From Streptosporangium album (GTDB taxonomy: Bacteria > Actinomycetota > Actinomycetes > Streptosporangiales > Streptosporangiaceae), in NCBI RefSeq assembly GCF_014203795.1, contig NZ_JACHJU010000001.1:992001-1056000 (forward strand): a DNA stretch of 64,000 nucleotides, given 5' to 3'. The stretch's first letter is position 1. Each line of letters begins with the position of its first letter. This document shows, piece after piece, positions 55,680-63,791 of the stretch. The notes under the pieces are model-generated. The model was not told the origin of the DNA and ran no database searches. It saw nothing but the letters and a program-made list of their open reading frames with translations. Made by a program: the position numbers and the translations under genes.

Positions 55680-57786
55680 CACGGACCTCCACGGGGGGAG
55701 GGCGGGCCGGCGACGGGGGACGCTGCACACCCTGTGGGGTCGTCTCCCCAGGGATCTGAACGACCCCCTGTTGCGCAACGCCTACTCGCTGATCGTCAAC
55801 GCGGGGGCCGCCGGGGCACTAGGCCTGGCCTACTGGACGATCGCGGTGCGGACCTACAGCGAGAGCGACTACGGCCGCGCCTCCGCGTTGATCGCCGCGA
55901 TGCGCCTGCTCGCGGGGATGACCGCGTTCGGGTTCGTCGGCGCGCTGACCCGTTTCCTCCCCGAGGGAGGCAGGGCGACGGGACGCCTGGTCGGCTACAC
56001 CTATCTGGTGGGCGGTGGCGCGGCGTCCGTCGCCACCGTGATCTTCCTGTTCACGCTGGACATGTGGGGCCCCAACTACAGCGGGCTGAACGGGCTCGGC
56101 ATGGCCGGCTGGTTCCTGCTGTCGGTCTTCCTGTGGTGCGTGTTCACGGTCCAGGACGTGGTGCTGACCGCACTGGGCAAGGCCACCTGGGTGCCTCTCA
56201 TCGGGATAGCCGTCGGCCTGTCGAAGATCGTGCTGCTGGTCGTGCTGGCCCCGGCCTTCCCCGGCGCGGGGATCTTCCTGGCCTGGACGATCCCGGTGGC
56301 CGTCACGGTCATCCCGATCAGCATTGCGATCTTCGGCAGGCTGGCCCCCCTGGCCGCCATGCGCAACGCCCACCAAGCCCCGCCCCGGTTCCGCCGGATA
56401 GGCCGTTTCCTCGCCGGGGACTTCCCCGGCACGCTGTTCATCCTGGCCAGTGTCTATCTCATGCCGGTGCTGGTGTTCGCGGGTGTGGACGCGCGGACGG
56501 CGGGATATTACGCCGCGGCGGTCACCCTGGTCGGTGTCTTCGACATGCTCGCGCTCAACATGGCCATCTCGCTGACCATCGAGGGGTCGGGAGATCCGTC
56601 GCTGCTCGCGGGTAAGTGCATGCTGGCGCTCCGGCGGACCATGATGCTCCTGGTCCCGGTGGTGCTGGTGACCGCGCTGGCCGCGCCGCTCATCCTGCGG
56701 CTCGGCTGGGGTGCGTCGTTCTCCGAGCACGGTGCGAGCGTGCTGCGGCTGCTCGCCCTGGCCTCCATCCCCCACGCGGTCATCGAGATCTACCTGGGGG
56801 TGCTCCGCGCCCGCAGCCGGGTGCGGACGCTGCTCGCGCTCCAGGCGCTGCTGTGCGTTCTGGTCGTGGGCCTGTCGTTCACCCTCTTCCAGTTCTACGG
56901 CATCACCGGCGTGGGCATGGGGACGTTCACGGCCCAGGTGATCGTGGCGGCCGTCGTCGCGCCGGGCCTGGTGAAGGTGCTGCGAGGCGCACGGGCGACA
57001 AGCGCCGACCTCTCCCCGGACGAGACCCCGACGCTGGTAATGATGATCGTCGACGCGCAGCCCACCCTGGCCTCCGCCCCCGTCAGGAAGCCTCCGGCCG
57101 AGGCCGCGGCACCCGCGCGACCGCGCGCACCGTGGCTGGCACAGGCGAGGCGGTGGCTGCCCCCGCTGATCACCGCTGAGGGTCTGCTCGTCGTCGCGCT
57201 CGGCTCCGCGGCCTCGGGACCGTCCGCCTTCCTGTCGGCCACCGTGCCGGCCCTCGGCGGTGTCGGACTGGTGGTCGTGGCCTTCGCCGCGGAACTGGCC
57301 ATGGCACGCAGGAAGGTGGTGCTGTGGGCGCAGCTCGTCACCGTGACCCTCTGCCTGCACGGCCTGGAGGCCCTGAGCGGCTCGGCCGGGAGCCTCGCCG
57401 GGAAGGTGGCGCAGATCATGGCCACCGGAAAGGCCCCCGGCGGTGAGTGGCTCCTCGCCCTGCCCGCCTTCTTCGCCCGTGTCATGGGGATCGCCGATCC
57501 CACCCCGGTGCTGGTGTGGGCTCCGGTCCTCTTCGCCGTGGCGGCGCTCGCCCCCGCGCTGCTGGCCGCCAGAGCCGTCCACCGCGACGAGCGGTTCCAC
57601 TGGCCGTCGGCCATGCTGGTGACGGTCGGCCTCTGGATCGCACCCGCTGAGCGCATCCAGACGTCTCTGCTCTGCCTGCTCGGCCTCTGCGCTCTCGCCC
57701 TCACACTGGTACTGGCGCGCAAAGGGCGACGGCGCTCCGAGACGACGGTGGCGGCCGACGACCGGACGCTGAGAACCGCGGCCTAG
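55672..57786 (+). CDS. Wzx-type polysaccharide flippase with C-terminal extension
   Basis: This 704-aa polytopic membrane protein has at residues 30-430 the MOP-superfamily oligosaccharide flippase layout: NAYSLIVNAGAAGALGLAYWTIAVRTYSESDYGRASALIA (read in parts), FGFVGALTRFLPEGGRATGRLVGYTYLVGGG and ARTAGYYAAAVTLVGVFDMLALNMAIS. It has about 12 helices. After a cytoplasmic linker (residues about 445-500) a second membrane part of about six helices follows (LITAEGLLVVALGSAASG ... MLVTVGLWIAPAERI), absent from typical Wzx. It flips lipid-linked repeat units to the outside. GTG 55672 overlaps the deacetylase by 8 bases. The extra helices may link export to chain assembly. Confidence 0.88.
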   Translation: MTDTDLHGGRAGRRRGTLHTLWGRLPRDLNDPLLRNAYSLIVNAGAAGALGLAYWTIAVRTYSESDYGRASALIAAMRLLAGMTAFGFVGALTRFLPEGGRATGRLVGYTYLVGGGAASVATVIFLFTLDMWGPNYSGLNGLGMAGWFLLSVFLWCVFTVQDVVLTALGKATWVPLIGIAVGLSKIVLLVVLAPAFPGAGIFLAWTIPVAVTVIPISIAIFGRLAPLAAMRNAHQAPPRFRRIGRFLAGDFPGTLFILASVYLMPVLVFAGVDARTAGYYAAAVTLVGVFDMLALNMAISLTIEGSGDPSLLAGKCMLALRRTMMLLVPVVLVTALAAPLILRLGWGASFSEHGASVLRLLALASIPHAVIEIYLGVLRARSRVRTLLALQALLCVLVVGLSFTLFQFYGITGVGMGTFTAQVIVAAVVAPGLVKVLRGARATSADLSPDETPTLVMMIVDAQPTLASAPVRKPPAEAAAPARPRAPWLAQARRWLPPLITAEGLLVVALGSAASGPSAFLSATVPALGGVGLVVVAFAAELAMARRKVVLWAQLVTVTLCLHGLEALSGSAGSLAGKVAQIMATGKAPGGEWLLALPAFFARVMGIADPTPVLVWAPVLFAVAALAPALLAARAVHRDERFHWPSAMLVTVGLWIAPAERIQTSLLCLLGLCALALTLVLARKGRRRSETTVAADDRTLRTAA

Positions 57787-57852
57787 GCGGACGTGATCGC
57801 GGCGTCCGCCACCTGATCTTCAATTTTTGACGTCCTAACGAAAGGACCCCCT

Positions 57853-58764
57853 GTGGACCACTGGCCGACGGTTACCGCCGTGATCCCGACCCGCAATCGC
57901 ACCGGTCTGCTCAAGGAGACCATCGACTCGATCCTCGGCCAGGATTATCCGGGCGAGGTGACCTGTGTCGCTGTCTTCGACCAGAGCCCGGTGGAGGAGT
58001 CGGTCGCCCGTGACACCCCGGGCCGCCGGGTTCTGGTGACCGAGAACACGCGGAACCCCGGGATCGCCGGAGCACGTAACACGGGCGTGCTTCTGGACGA
58101 CGGCGAGCTGGTCGCCTTCTGCGATGACACCGATCTGTGGCTGCCGCACAAGCTCCGGTCGCAGGTGACCGCCCTCGGCTCGGGTCATTTCGTGACGTGC
58201 GGGGTGGAGCTGTTCAACGACAAGGTCACCTATGCCAGATCCGTGGCCGCCCCGTCGGTGACCATGAAGGACCTGCTGCACAAGCAGCTTCCCTCGATGC
58301 ATCCCTCCACCTACCTGATGCGCCGTGAGGCGCTGGTCAACGGTTTCGGGCTGGTCAGCGAGGAGCTTCCCGGCGGGTACTGCGAGGACTACGAGCTGCT
58401 GCTGCGGGGTGCCCGGTTCGGGCCGATCACCAACCTGCCCGAGACCGGGGTGCGGCTCAGAATGCACAACGGCTCCTACTTCTCCATCGTCGAATCCTGT
58501 GGAACGATCTCCTCCGCACTCCGCTGGATGCTGGAGCACTACCCGGAGTTCGAGAAGGCGCCGAGCGGTTACGCCCAGGTCGCCGGGAAGATCGCCTTCG
58601 CCGAGGCCACCCTGGGACACACCTCGCAGGCACTTCACTGGGTCGGCCAGATCATGCGGCGCCGCCCCTGGGAGCCCCGCGCCTACCTGGCGCTGGCCGT
58701 CGCCGCCGGGGTGCCGGCCGACGCGATCGTCAGCCGGCTGCAACGGATAGGCCGCGGCATATGA
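57853..58764 (+). CDS. Family 2 glycosyltransferase
   Basis: The 303-aa GT-A enzyme has TVTAVIPTRNRTGLLKETIDSILGQDYPGEVTCVAV (read in parts), GIAGARNTGVLLDDGELVAFCDDTDLWLPHKLRSQV with the Asp-Asp metal site (about 94-95), SYTLM-like PSTYLMRREALVNGFGLVSEELPGGYCEDYELLLRGARFG (base residues EDYE) and a helical C-terminus. GTG 57853 with AAAGGA upstream. It follows the flippase by 66 bp. A short hydrophobic C-terminal part (LALAVAAGVPADAIV) is not a clear membrane anchor. It is likely the third sugar transferase of the locus; a strong hairpin follows it. Confidence 0.92.
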   Translation: MDHWPTVTAVIPTRNRTGLLKETIDSILGQDYPGEVTCVAVFDQSPVEESVARDTPGRRVLVTENTRNPGIAGARNTGVLLDDGELVAFCDDTDLWLPHKLRSQVTALGSGHFVTCGVELFNDKVTYARSVAAPSVTMKDLLHKQLPSMHPSTYLMRREALVNGFGLVSEELPGGYCEDYELLLRGARFGPITNLPETGVRLRMHNGSYFSIVESCGTISSALRWMLEHYPEFEKAPSGYAQVAGKIAFAEATLGHTSQALHWVGQIMRRRPWEPRAYLALAVAAGVPADAIVSRLQRIGRGI

Positions 58765-58770
58765 GAAGCG

Positions 58771-58811
58771 ACGTCATCCGGCCGTAAGCGCTCGGCTCGG
58801 CCGGATGACGT
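58771..58811. terminator. Hairpin after the third GT2 gene
   Basis: ACGTCATCCGGCCG (58771-58784) and CGGCCGGATGACGT (58798-58811) are exact inverted repeats, 14 bp with a 13-nt loop, starting 7 nt after the stop. It would end or attenuate the first part of the polysaccharide transcript. Confidence 0.75.
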
Positions 58812-58819
58812 GGCCGGGG

Positions 58820-59080
58820 GTGAGAGGCGTGTGCCGCCTCACATCCGGCCGCCTCCTTTCCCCGCCCGGACCCTGCGTCCATGCGCTCGGCGCGCGGTCC
58901 GTCACGGGCGGCCAGGTGCTGATCACCCCGGCCATCGGCGAGACCGTGGTGTTCGTCGTGCCCCCGTTTGCTGGAGTGAGCCGCGTTTACCTGGCCGATC
59001 CGCTCCACGCCCACCAGATCACCGCATTTTTGACCGAACTAGATGTTCGCACGACAGCTGAAGCGGGATGGAAAGCGTAA
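58820..59080 (+). CDS. Possible small hypothetical protein
   Basis: About 86 residues starting at a GTG at 58820 (58829 and an ATG at 58805, inside the terminator, are others). The middle and C-terminal parts (VLITPAIGETVVFVVPPFAG, VSRVYLADPLHAHQITAFLTELDVR) look like structured protein, but the N-terminus is Cys/Arg-rich and there is no good ribosome site. No family is recognised. It could be a real short gene or the remnant of one. Confidence 0.4.
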   Translation: MRGVCRLTSGRLLSPPGPCVHALGARSVTGGQVLITPAIGETVVFVVPPFAGVSRVYLADPLHAHQITAFLTELDVRTTAEAGWKA

Positions 59081-59089
59081 GGTCACAGC

Positions 59090-59247
59090 AAGCTGTCAGT
59101 CCGTGACGCAAACGCCTCTTTTTATGCTGGCCATAGATTTTCTCGGCCATAATTTGGTACAAAAATTAATTAAATTTCAAACAAACGGGAAGTCGCGCCC
59201 ATGTTGGCCTTAACTGCTCCGCCAGCACCAGACGCCTGGACAATCAC
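59090..59247 (+). promoter_or_regulatory. AT-rich intergenic region with repeated GGCCATA, probable promoter of the GH26-like gene
   Basis: About 155 bp with a clearly lower GC than anything nearby, including ACAAAAATTAATTAAATTTC at 59159-59178. GGCCATA occurs at 59129-59135 and 59145-59151 (16-bp spacing). No gene is seen. It could hold promoter elements and is a candidate for silencing by an AT-binding protein such as Lsr2. Confidence 0.5.
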
Positions 59248-60348
59248 ATGAGTCTGCCCGCGAAGAGTCGGCACGGCCGGCCGGCGGGAAGGCTCTCGGC
59301 ATCGCGATGGGTCCTCATCGGCCTGGCCCTCGCCCTCGTCGTCACAGTCGGCGTCTACACGTACAACTCCTCGGAACAGCAGGGCCCCAGCGCCCAGGCG
59401 CCGGTGGTGCCGGGAGGCAAGGCTCCGGACAAGTCGTGCACCCCCACGGCACAGCTCGTGCCGCCCTGCGGAGCCTGGTGGGGCATGCACGTGCCGCCCG
59501 GCGACAACCCCAACATGCGCCCCAGCCTGACCGCGATGGAACAGAAGCTCGGACGTAAGCTCGATATCACCATCAGCTATCACGATATGTCCGACAGTGA
59601 CTCCGGGCGATTCTTCCGGAACGACGAGAGCCAGGTCGTCAACGACCACATCCTGCTCCTCGCCTGGGAGTCGTCGATCTGGCAGGACAACCTCGACATC
59701 GCCTGGCGCGACATCGCGGCCGGACACTACGACCAGGCGATCACCGACCAGGCCGCACGGGTGAAGAAGTACGGTAAGCCCATCCTGGTCGGCTTCGACG
59801 GGGAGAAGGACCGTGACGAGAGCGGCCAGACCCCGGCGGAGTACGTCGCCGCCTACAAGCGCATCGTCGACGGCTTCCGGAAGGCGGGCGCGACCAACGC
59901 GCTCTGGGTCTGGGGCGTCACCGGCTACTACCCGTTCCGGGACAGGTGGAAGGCCTACTACCCGGGCCACTCCTACGTCGACTGGATCAGCTACGACCCC
60001 TACAACTTCGCGACCTGCCGCGGCGCCACGTGGCAGGACTTCAAGCAGACCGTGCAGCCCACCTACAATTGGTTCCAGCAGAACGGCTTCGCCAACAAGC
60101 CGTTGATGCTCGCCGAGTACGGCACGGAGAGCCACAAGAGCGACGCCTCCGCACGCGCCGACTGGTACCTCGACATCCCCGAGGCGATGAAGACCATGCC
60201 CAACCTCAAGGCGATCATCCAGTGGAACAACGTCGACGCTGACCGGTGCGACTTCTCGCTGACCGGCCCCGGTGTCGTCCAGGCGTTCGCCGAGGCCGGT
60301 AAGGATCCCTACTTCCGGCAGCCCATGGTCCGGCAGCCGACCGGCTGA
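59248..60348 (+). CDS. Membrane-anchored GH26-like glycoside hydrolase
   Basis: The 366-aa protein has a short cytoplasmic tail, one membrane helix (WVLIGLALALVVTVGVYTY, about 21-39) and an outside catalytic domain of the GH26 barrel. The barrel contains WWGMHVPPGDNPNMRPSLTAMEQKL, ILLLAWESSIWQD, PILVGFDGEKDRDESG and NALWVWGVTGYYPFRDRWKAYYPGH, then LMLAEYGTESHKSD and AIIQWNNVD. The nucleophile Glu is in LAEYGT (about 290). The acid/base Glu appears in FDGEKD, but the His-Glu of most GH26 enzymes is Gly-Glu here. It may trim or release the polysaccharide made by the neighbouring genes. Start ATG 59248. Confidence 0.85.
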   Translation: MSLPAKSRHGRPAGRLSASRWVLIGLALALVVTVGVYTYNSSEQQGPSAQAPVVPGGKAPDKSCTPTAQLVPPCGAWWGMHVPPGDNPNMRPSLTAMEQKLGRKLDITISYHDMSDSDSGRFFRNDESQVVNDHILLLAWESSIWQDNLDIAWRDIAAGHYDQAITDQAARVKKYGKPILVGFDGEKDRDESGQTPAEYVAAYKRIVDGFRKAGATNALWVWGVTGYYPFRDRWKAYYPGHSYVDWISYDPYNFATCRGATWQDFKQTVQPTYNWFQQNGFANKPLMLAEYGTESHKSDASARADWYLDIPEAMKTMPNLKAIIQWNNVDADRCDFSLTGPGVVQAFAEAGKDPYFRQPMVRQPTG

Positions 60349-60435
60349 GATCCGGGCCGGATATCCACCCGTCCGCTCTCCCTCCGGATCGGCGGAGGAG
60401 GAACACCCGGTCGACCGGCGGCGATCACAACGGAC

Positions 60436-60475
60436 CCGGTCCGTTCTCAGGCGTCCGCGCCTGAGAACGGACCGG
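60436..60475. terminator. Strong hairpin after the GH26-like gene
   Basis: An 18-bp left arm (starting CCGGTCCGTTCTCAGGCG) is fully complementary to 60458-60475, with a 4-nt loop TCCG. It is one of the most stable hairpins of the window and separates the hydrolase from the large membrane glycosyltransferase gene. Confidence 0.85.
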
Positions 60476-60566
60476 CCGACATGCCTTTCTTGGAGCGCTC
60501 CCTGCCCGCGTGCGGAGTAAAGTCTGGGCCAGACATTCGCATCGACCCAACCAGGAAAGGGTGCGC

Positions 60567-63500
60567 GTGGAGGGCAGGAAGGCCGAAGAGGTAATCGATG
60601 AATCGATCACCCGCCCCATAGGTCGATCGGCCACCGGCCCGGCCCAGCAGTCCGAAGACGCCCGGCCTGCGGTGAACGGGGCACCCGAGGCCCTCGAAAG
60701 CCCGGAAGAGCCCGAAGATCCGTCCGGCGTAGAGGAGGTCAGCGGGACCGCGGACCTTGACGGCCCCCGGGACCTCACCGATGCCGAGGACTCCGAGCAG
60801 ACCAGAGTCTTCCGGAGGCCCGAGGCGACAGGAGCTCCGGCGAAGACCGCACGGGAGGACGGAACCACCCCGGACGAGCCGGACGAGCCCGCACAGGAAA
60901 CCGGAACCACCCCGGACGGACCCGACGAGGACGCCGAGGAGGTGGTGGTGGTGGTCCTCCTGCCGCTCGCCGAGGACGTCTCCTCCGTCACCACCTGGCA
61001 CATCCCGGCCCGTGACGAGGAGGCTCCCGCGCAGGAGACCGTCCTCCCGTCCCTGGCGGTCGTCATCGTCAGCGGCTCCCCCGAGTCACGCCCCCGACTG
61101 TCCTCCATGGTCGAGGCGCTACGTGCCCAGCAGCCGGCTCCGGAGGAGATCGCGCTGGTCGTCGTCGACTGTCCCGAGCTGGCCACCTGGGCCGAGGCCA
61201 CCCTCGACGACGTCGTGGTCGTACACGGCCAGGAGGTCACCGGCGCCGCCTCGGCGCGGAACCTGGGTCTGGCGAGCGTGCATGCTGACGTGGTCGCGTT
61301 CCTCGACGAGGGCTCCGCCCCCGAGCCCGGCTGGACTGCATCCCTGCTGGACGCCTACGCCGACGACGACGTGATCGGAGTGCGCAGCCGGCTCGCGGTG
61401 CGCTGGGACACGGGCAAGCCCGACTGGTTCCCCGTCGAGCTGGTGTGGGTGCTGGGGGTGCCGCGCACCGGCTCACCGCTCGAGACGGGCCCGATCGACG
61501 ACCTGTACGGCGGAGCCATGTCGTTCCGCCGCGAGGCGCTGGCCGAGGCGGGGGGCTTCCCCGAAGAGCCGGACCGCGTGCCCGGCGACGCCGTGGCCGA
61601 GCCCGCCGGCGGGGTGACGAGCGAACTCGGCTCCCGGCTGCGGGATCTGAGACCTGACGCGAAACTTCTCCGGCAGCCCTCGGCGGTCGTGCGACTGAAC
61701 GTGCCGGCGCAACGCTCCCGGCTCTCCTACTTCCTGGCCCGGTGCGTGGCCGAGGGCCGGTCACAGGCCGGCGTGCCGTGGCGGACCAGCGGGCGGGAGG
61801 GGCTGTCGGCCCGTCTCGCCCCGATCAGGAGGGGGCTGCCCAAGGCTGCATTCCGGGCCGTGACCTTCACCGGGCCCGCCGACGTGAAGGGCTGGAAGGC
61901 CCTGCTGGTCATGCTCGCCGGTCTGGTGGCGCTCAGTCTCGGCTACGCGACCGGACGGCTGCGCACGACACGGCCCGACGGGACGGCCCGGCAGGCGTCC
62001 GTCGTGACGTGGTTCCTCGCCCGTACGGCGCTGCCGGCGGCCGCCGTACTCTGGGGGCTCTCGCTACGCGAGGTCAACCTCGACCGGATGACCGACCTGG
62101 GACTGCTCACCGTCCTGCCCATCACGTTCTGGGCCGCGATCGTCGTCATGGTGGTCGGGTTCGTCGCCCTGCTCGGCGACCGGCGGGCCCTCGAACTCTG
62201 GCACGCGGGTTACACCCTCGTGCTGATCGCAGTGCTGCACGCGACCCCCGCTCTGCTCTATCCGTCCCTCCGTTACTCATGGGCCTGGAAACACGTCTCG
62301 GTCATCGACTACCTGATCCGGCACGGTGCGACCGACCCCGAGATCAGCCCGCTGTCGGCCTATCACCAGTGGCCGGGGTTCTTCTCCTTCTTCTCCCTGA
62401 TGACCGAGATGGCCGGCCTGGACAACTCGCTGAGCATCGCCGTCTGGGGACCCGCCGCCTTCAACGCCGCGATGCTCCTGCCGCTGCTGCTCCTGTTGCG
62501 GACGGTGACGCGCAACCGCCAGCTGGTCTGGGGCGCCGTGTGGGTCTACTTCTCCTGTTCCTGGGTCGGGCAGGACTACTTCTCACCGCAGGCCACCACG
62601 CTGGTGCTCTACCTGACCGTGCTCGTGGTCGTGGTGCGGCGCTTCCGGCGGGGACCGATCAGGGCGGGTGACGACCCTCAGGGGCTGGCGGCCGAGCCGC
62701 CGCCCGTCTCCGACACGTTCACCCGCCTGGTCTGGACGTGCCTGCTGATCCTCCCGATCGTCGCCATCGCCTCGTCCCACCAGCTCACGCCGCTGGTGCT
62801 GACGGCCGGCCTCTTCGCCCTGTTCCTGTTGCGCCGCCATCGCAACCTGGGCATCCTGCTCATCACCGGCCTCGCCGTGGCGGCGTGGGATCTCGGTGCC
62901 GCCCGCCAGCTGCTGGCGAGCAGGTTCAACGACATCGTCGAATCACTCGGCGACGCCGGCGGCAACCTCAACGCCGGCTTCATCGCGCTCGGTACGGCCT
63001 CCCCGGGACAGGTGATCGTCGCCTACGCCGACCGTGCCCTCTCCGGCGGGCTGTGGGTGCTGGCCTTCGCCGGTGCCTTCGTACGCCGCGGCTGGCTCAG
63101 GCGTCCGGGCCTGCCGCTGCTCATGATCGGGCTGAGCCCCCTGCTTTTCCTCGCCGGGGGGAGCTACGGCGGTGAGATCATCTTCCGCGTCTACCTGTTC
63201 ACCCTGCCGCTCACGGCGTTCCTGGCCGCGGCCTTGTTCCTGCCCGCCCGCCGGACCTGGATCCGCGCCCTGGTCCTGCCCCTGGTCTTCCTGCTCATGA
63301 TCACGGGCTTCTTCTTCGGCAACTACGGCAAGGAGCAGACCAACTACTTCACGGCGGACGAGGCCCGGCTCGTCCAGCAGCTCTACCGGGTGGCCCCGAC
63401 CGGCTCGGAGATCGTGGCGCCGACGTTCTACGTCCCCGGGGCGTATGACTACTACGAGCGCTACGACCACACCTGGCTGGACGAGCTGCCCCCGTCGCGC

Positions 63501-63779
63501 ACCGCCGTGAAGAACCTGCCGGCGTACGTCCCCACCCTGCCGGAAATGGTGAAGAACCCGCTGCCGTCGGTGATCAGCCTGATGTCGAAGCTCCCGCCGG
63601 GAGCGAAGGCGTATCTGGTGCTCAACCGCGTGCAGAAGGTCGCCACCGAGACCATGGGCATCTTCCCCAAGGGGACGGTCGACCGGCTGAGCCGCGAGGT
63701 GGCCGCGTCGGACCGTTTCAAGGTGCTGACCCGCAACTCGGGCGGCGTCATCTACGAACTCGTCCCGAAGACACCGTGA
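60567..63779 (+). CDS. Large fusion: acidic region, degenerate GT2 domain and polytopic membrane domain
   Basis: 1070 aa. Residues 1-150 are acidic and Pro/Glu-rich (EESPEEPEDPSGVEEV-like) and probably disordered. A GT2-like domain follows (about 155-450, SGSPESRPRLSSMVEAL, VTGAASARNLGLASVHADVVAFLDEG, YGGAMSFRREALAEAGGF). The DDD metal site of its relative at 53917 is Asp-Glu-Gly and the catalytic EExE is replaced by EPxGG, so catalysis is doubtful. From about residue 450 about 12 membrane helices follow (LLVMLAGLVALSLGYATG ...), with large outside loops and a ~150-residue C-terminal part. It could be a polymerase/ligase or scaffold of chain assembly. GTG 60567 is used with AGGAAAGG upstream. 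Confidence 0.8.
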   Translation: MEGRKAEEVIDESITRPIGRSATGPAQQSEDARPAVNGAPEALESPEEPEDPSGVEEVSGTADLDGPRDLTDAEDSEQTRVFRRPEATGAPAKTAREDGTTPDEPDEPAQETGTTPDGPDEDAEEVVVVVLLPLAEDVSSVTTWHIPARDEEAPAQETVLPSLAVVIVSGSPESRPRLSSMVEALRAQQPAPEEIALVVVDCPELATWAEATLDDVVVVHGQEVTGAASARNLGLASVHADVVAFLDEGSAPEPGWTASLLDAYADDDVIGVRSRLAVRWDTGKPDWFPVELVWVLGVPRTGSPLETGPIDDLYGGAMSFRREALAEAGGFPEEPDRVPGDAVAEPAGGVTSELGSRLRDLRPDAKLLRQPSAVVRLNVPAQRSRLSYFLARCVAEGRSQAGVPWRTSGREGLSARLAPIRRGLPKAAFRAVTFTGPADVKGWKALLVMLAGLVALSLGYATGRLRTTRPDGTARQASVVTWFLARTALPAAAVLWGLSLREVNLDRMTDLGLLTVLPITFWAAIVVMVVGFVALLGDRRALELWHAGYTLVLIAVLHATPALLYPSLRYSWAWKHVSVIDYLIRHGATDPEISPLSAYHQWPGFFSFFSLMTEMAGLDNSLSIAVWGPAAFNAAMLLPLLLLLRTVTRNRQLVWGAVWVYFSCSWVGQDYFSPQATTLVLYLTVLVVVVRRFRRGPIRAGDDPQGLAAEPPPVSDTFTRLVWTCLLILPIVAIASSHQLTPLVLTAGLFALFLLRRHRNLGILLITGLAVAAWDLGAARQLLASRFNDIVESLGDAGGNLNAGFIALGTASPGQVIVAYADRALSGGLWVLAFAGAFVRRGWLRRPGLPLLMIGLSPLLFLAGGSYGGEIIFRVYLFTLPLTAFLAAALFLPARRTWIRALVLPLVFLLMITGFFFGNYGKEQTNYFTADEARLVQQLYRVAPTGSEIVAPTFYVPGAYDYYERYDHTWLDELPPSRTAVKNLPAYVPTLPEMVKNPLPSVISLMSKLPPGAKAYLVLNRVQKVATETMGIFPKGTVDRLSREVAASDRFKVLTRNSGGVIYELVPKTP

Positions 63780-63791
63780 GCCTGAGGAACC

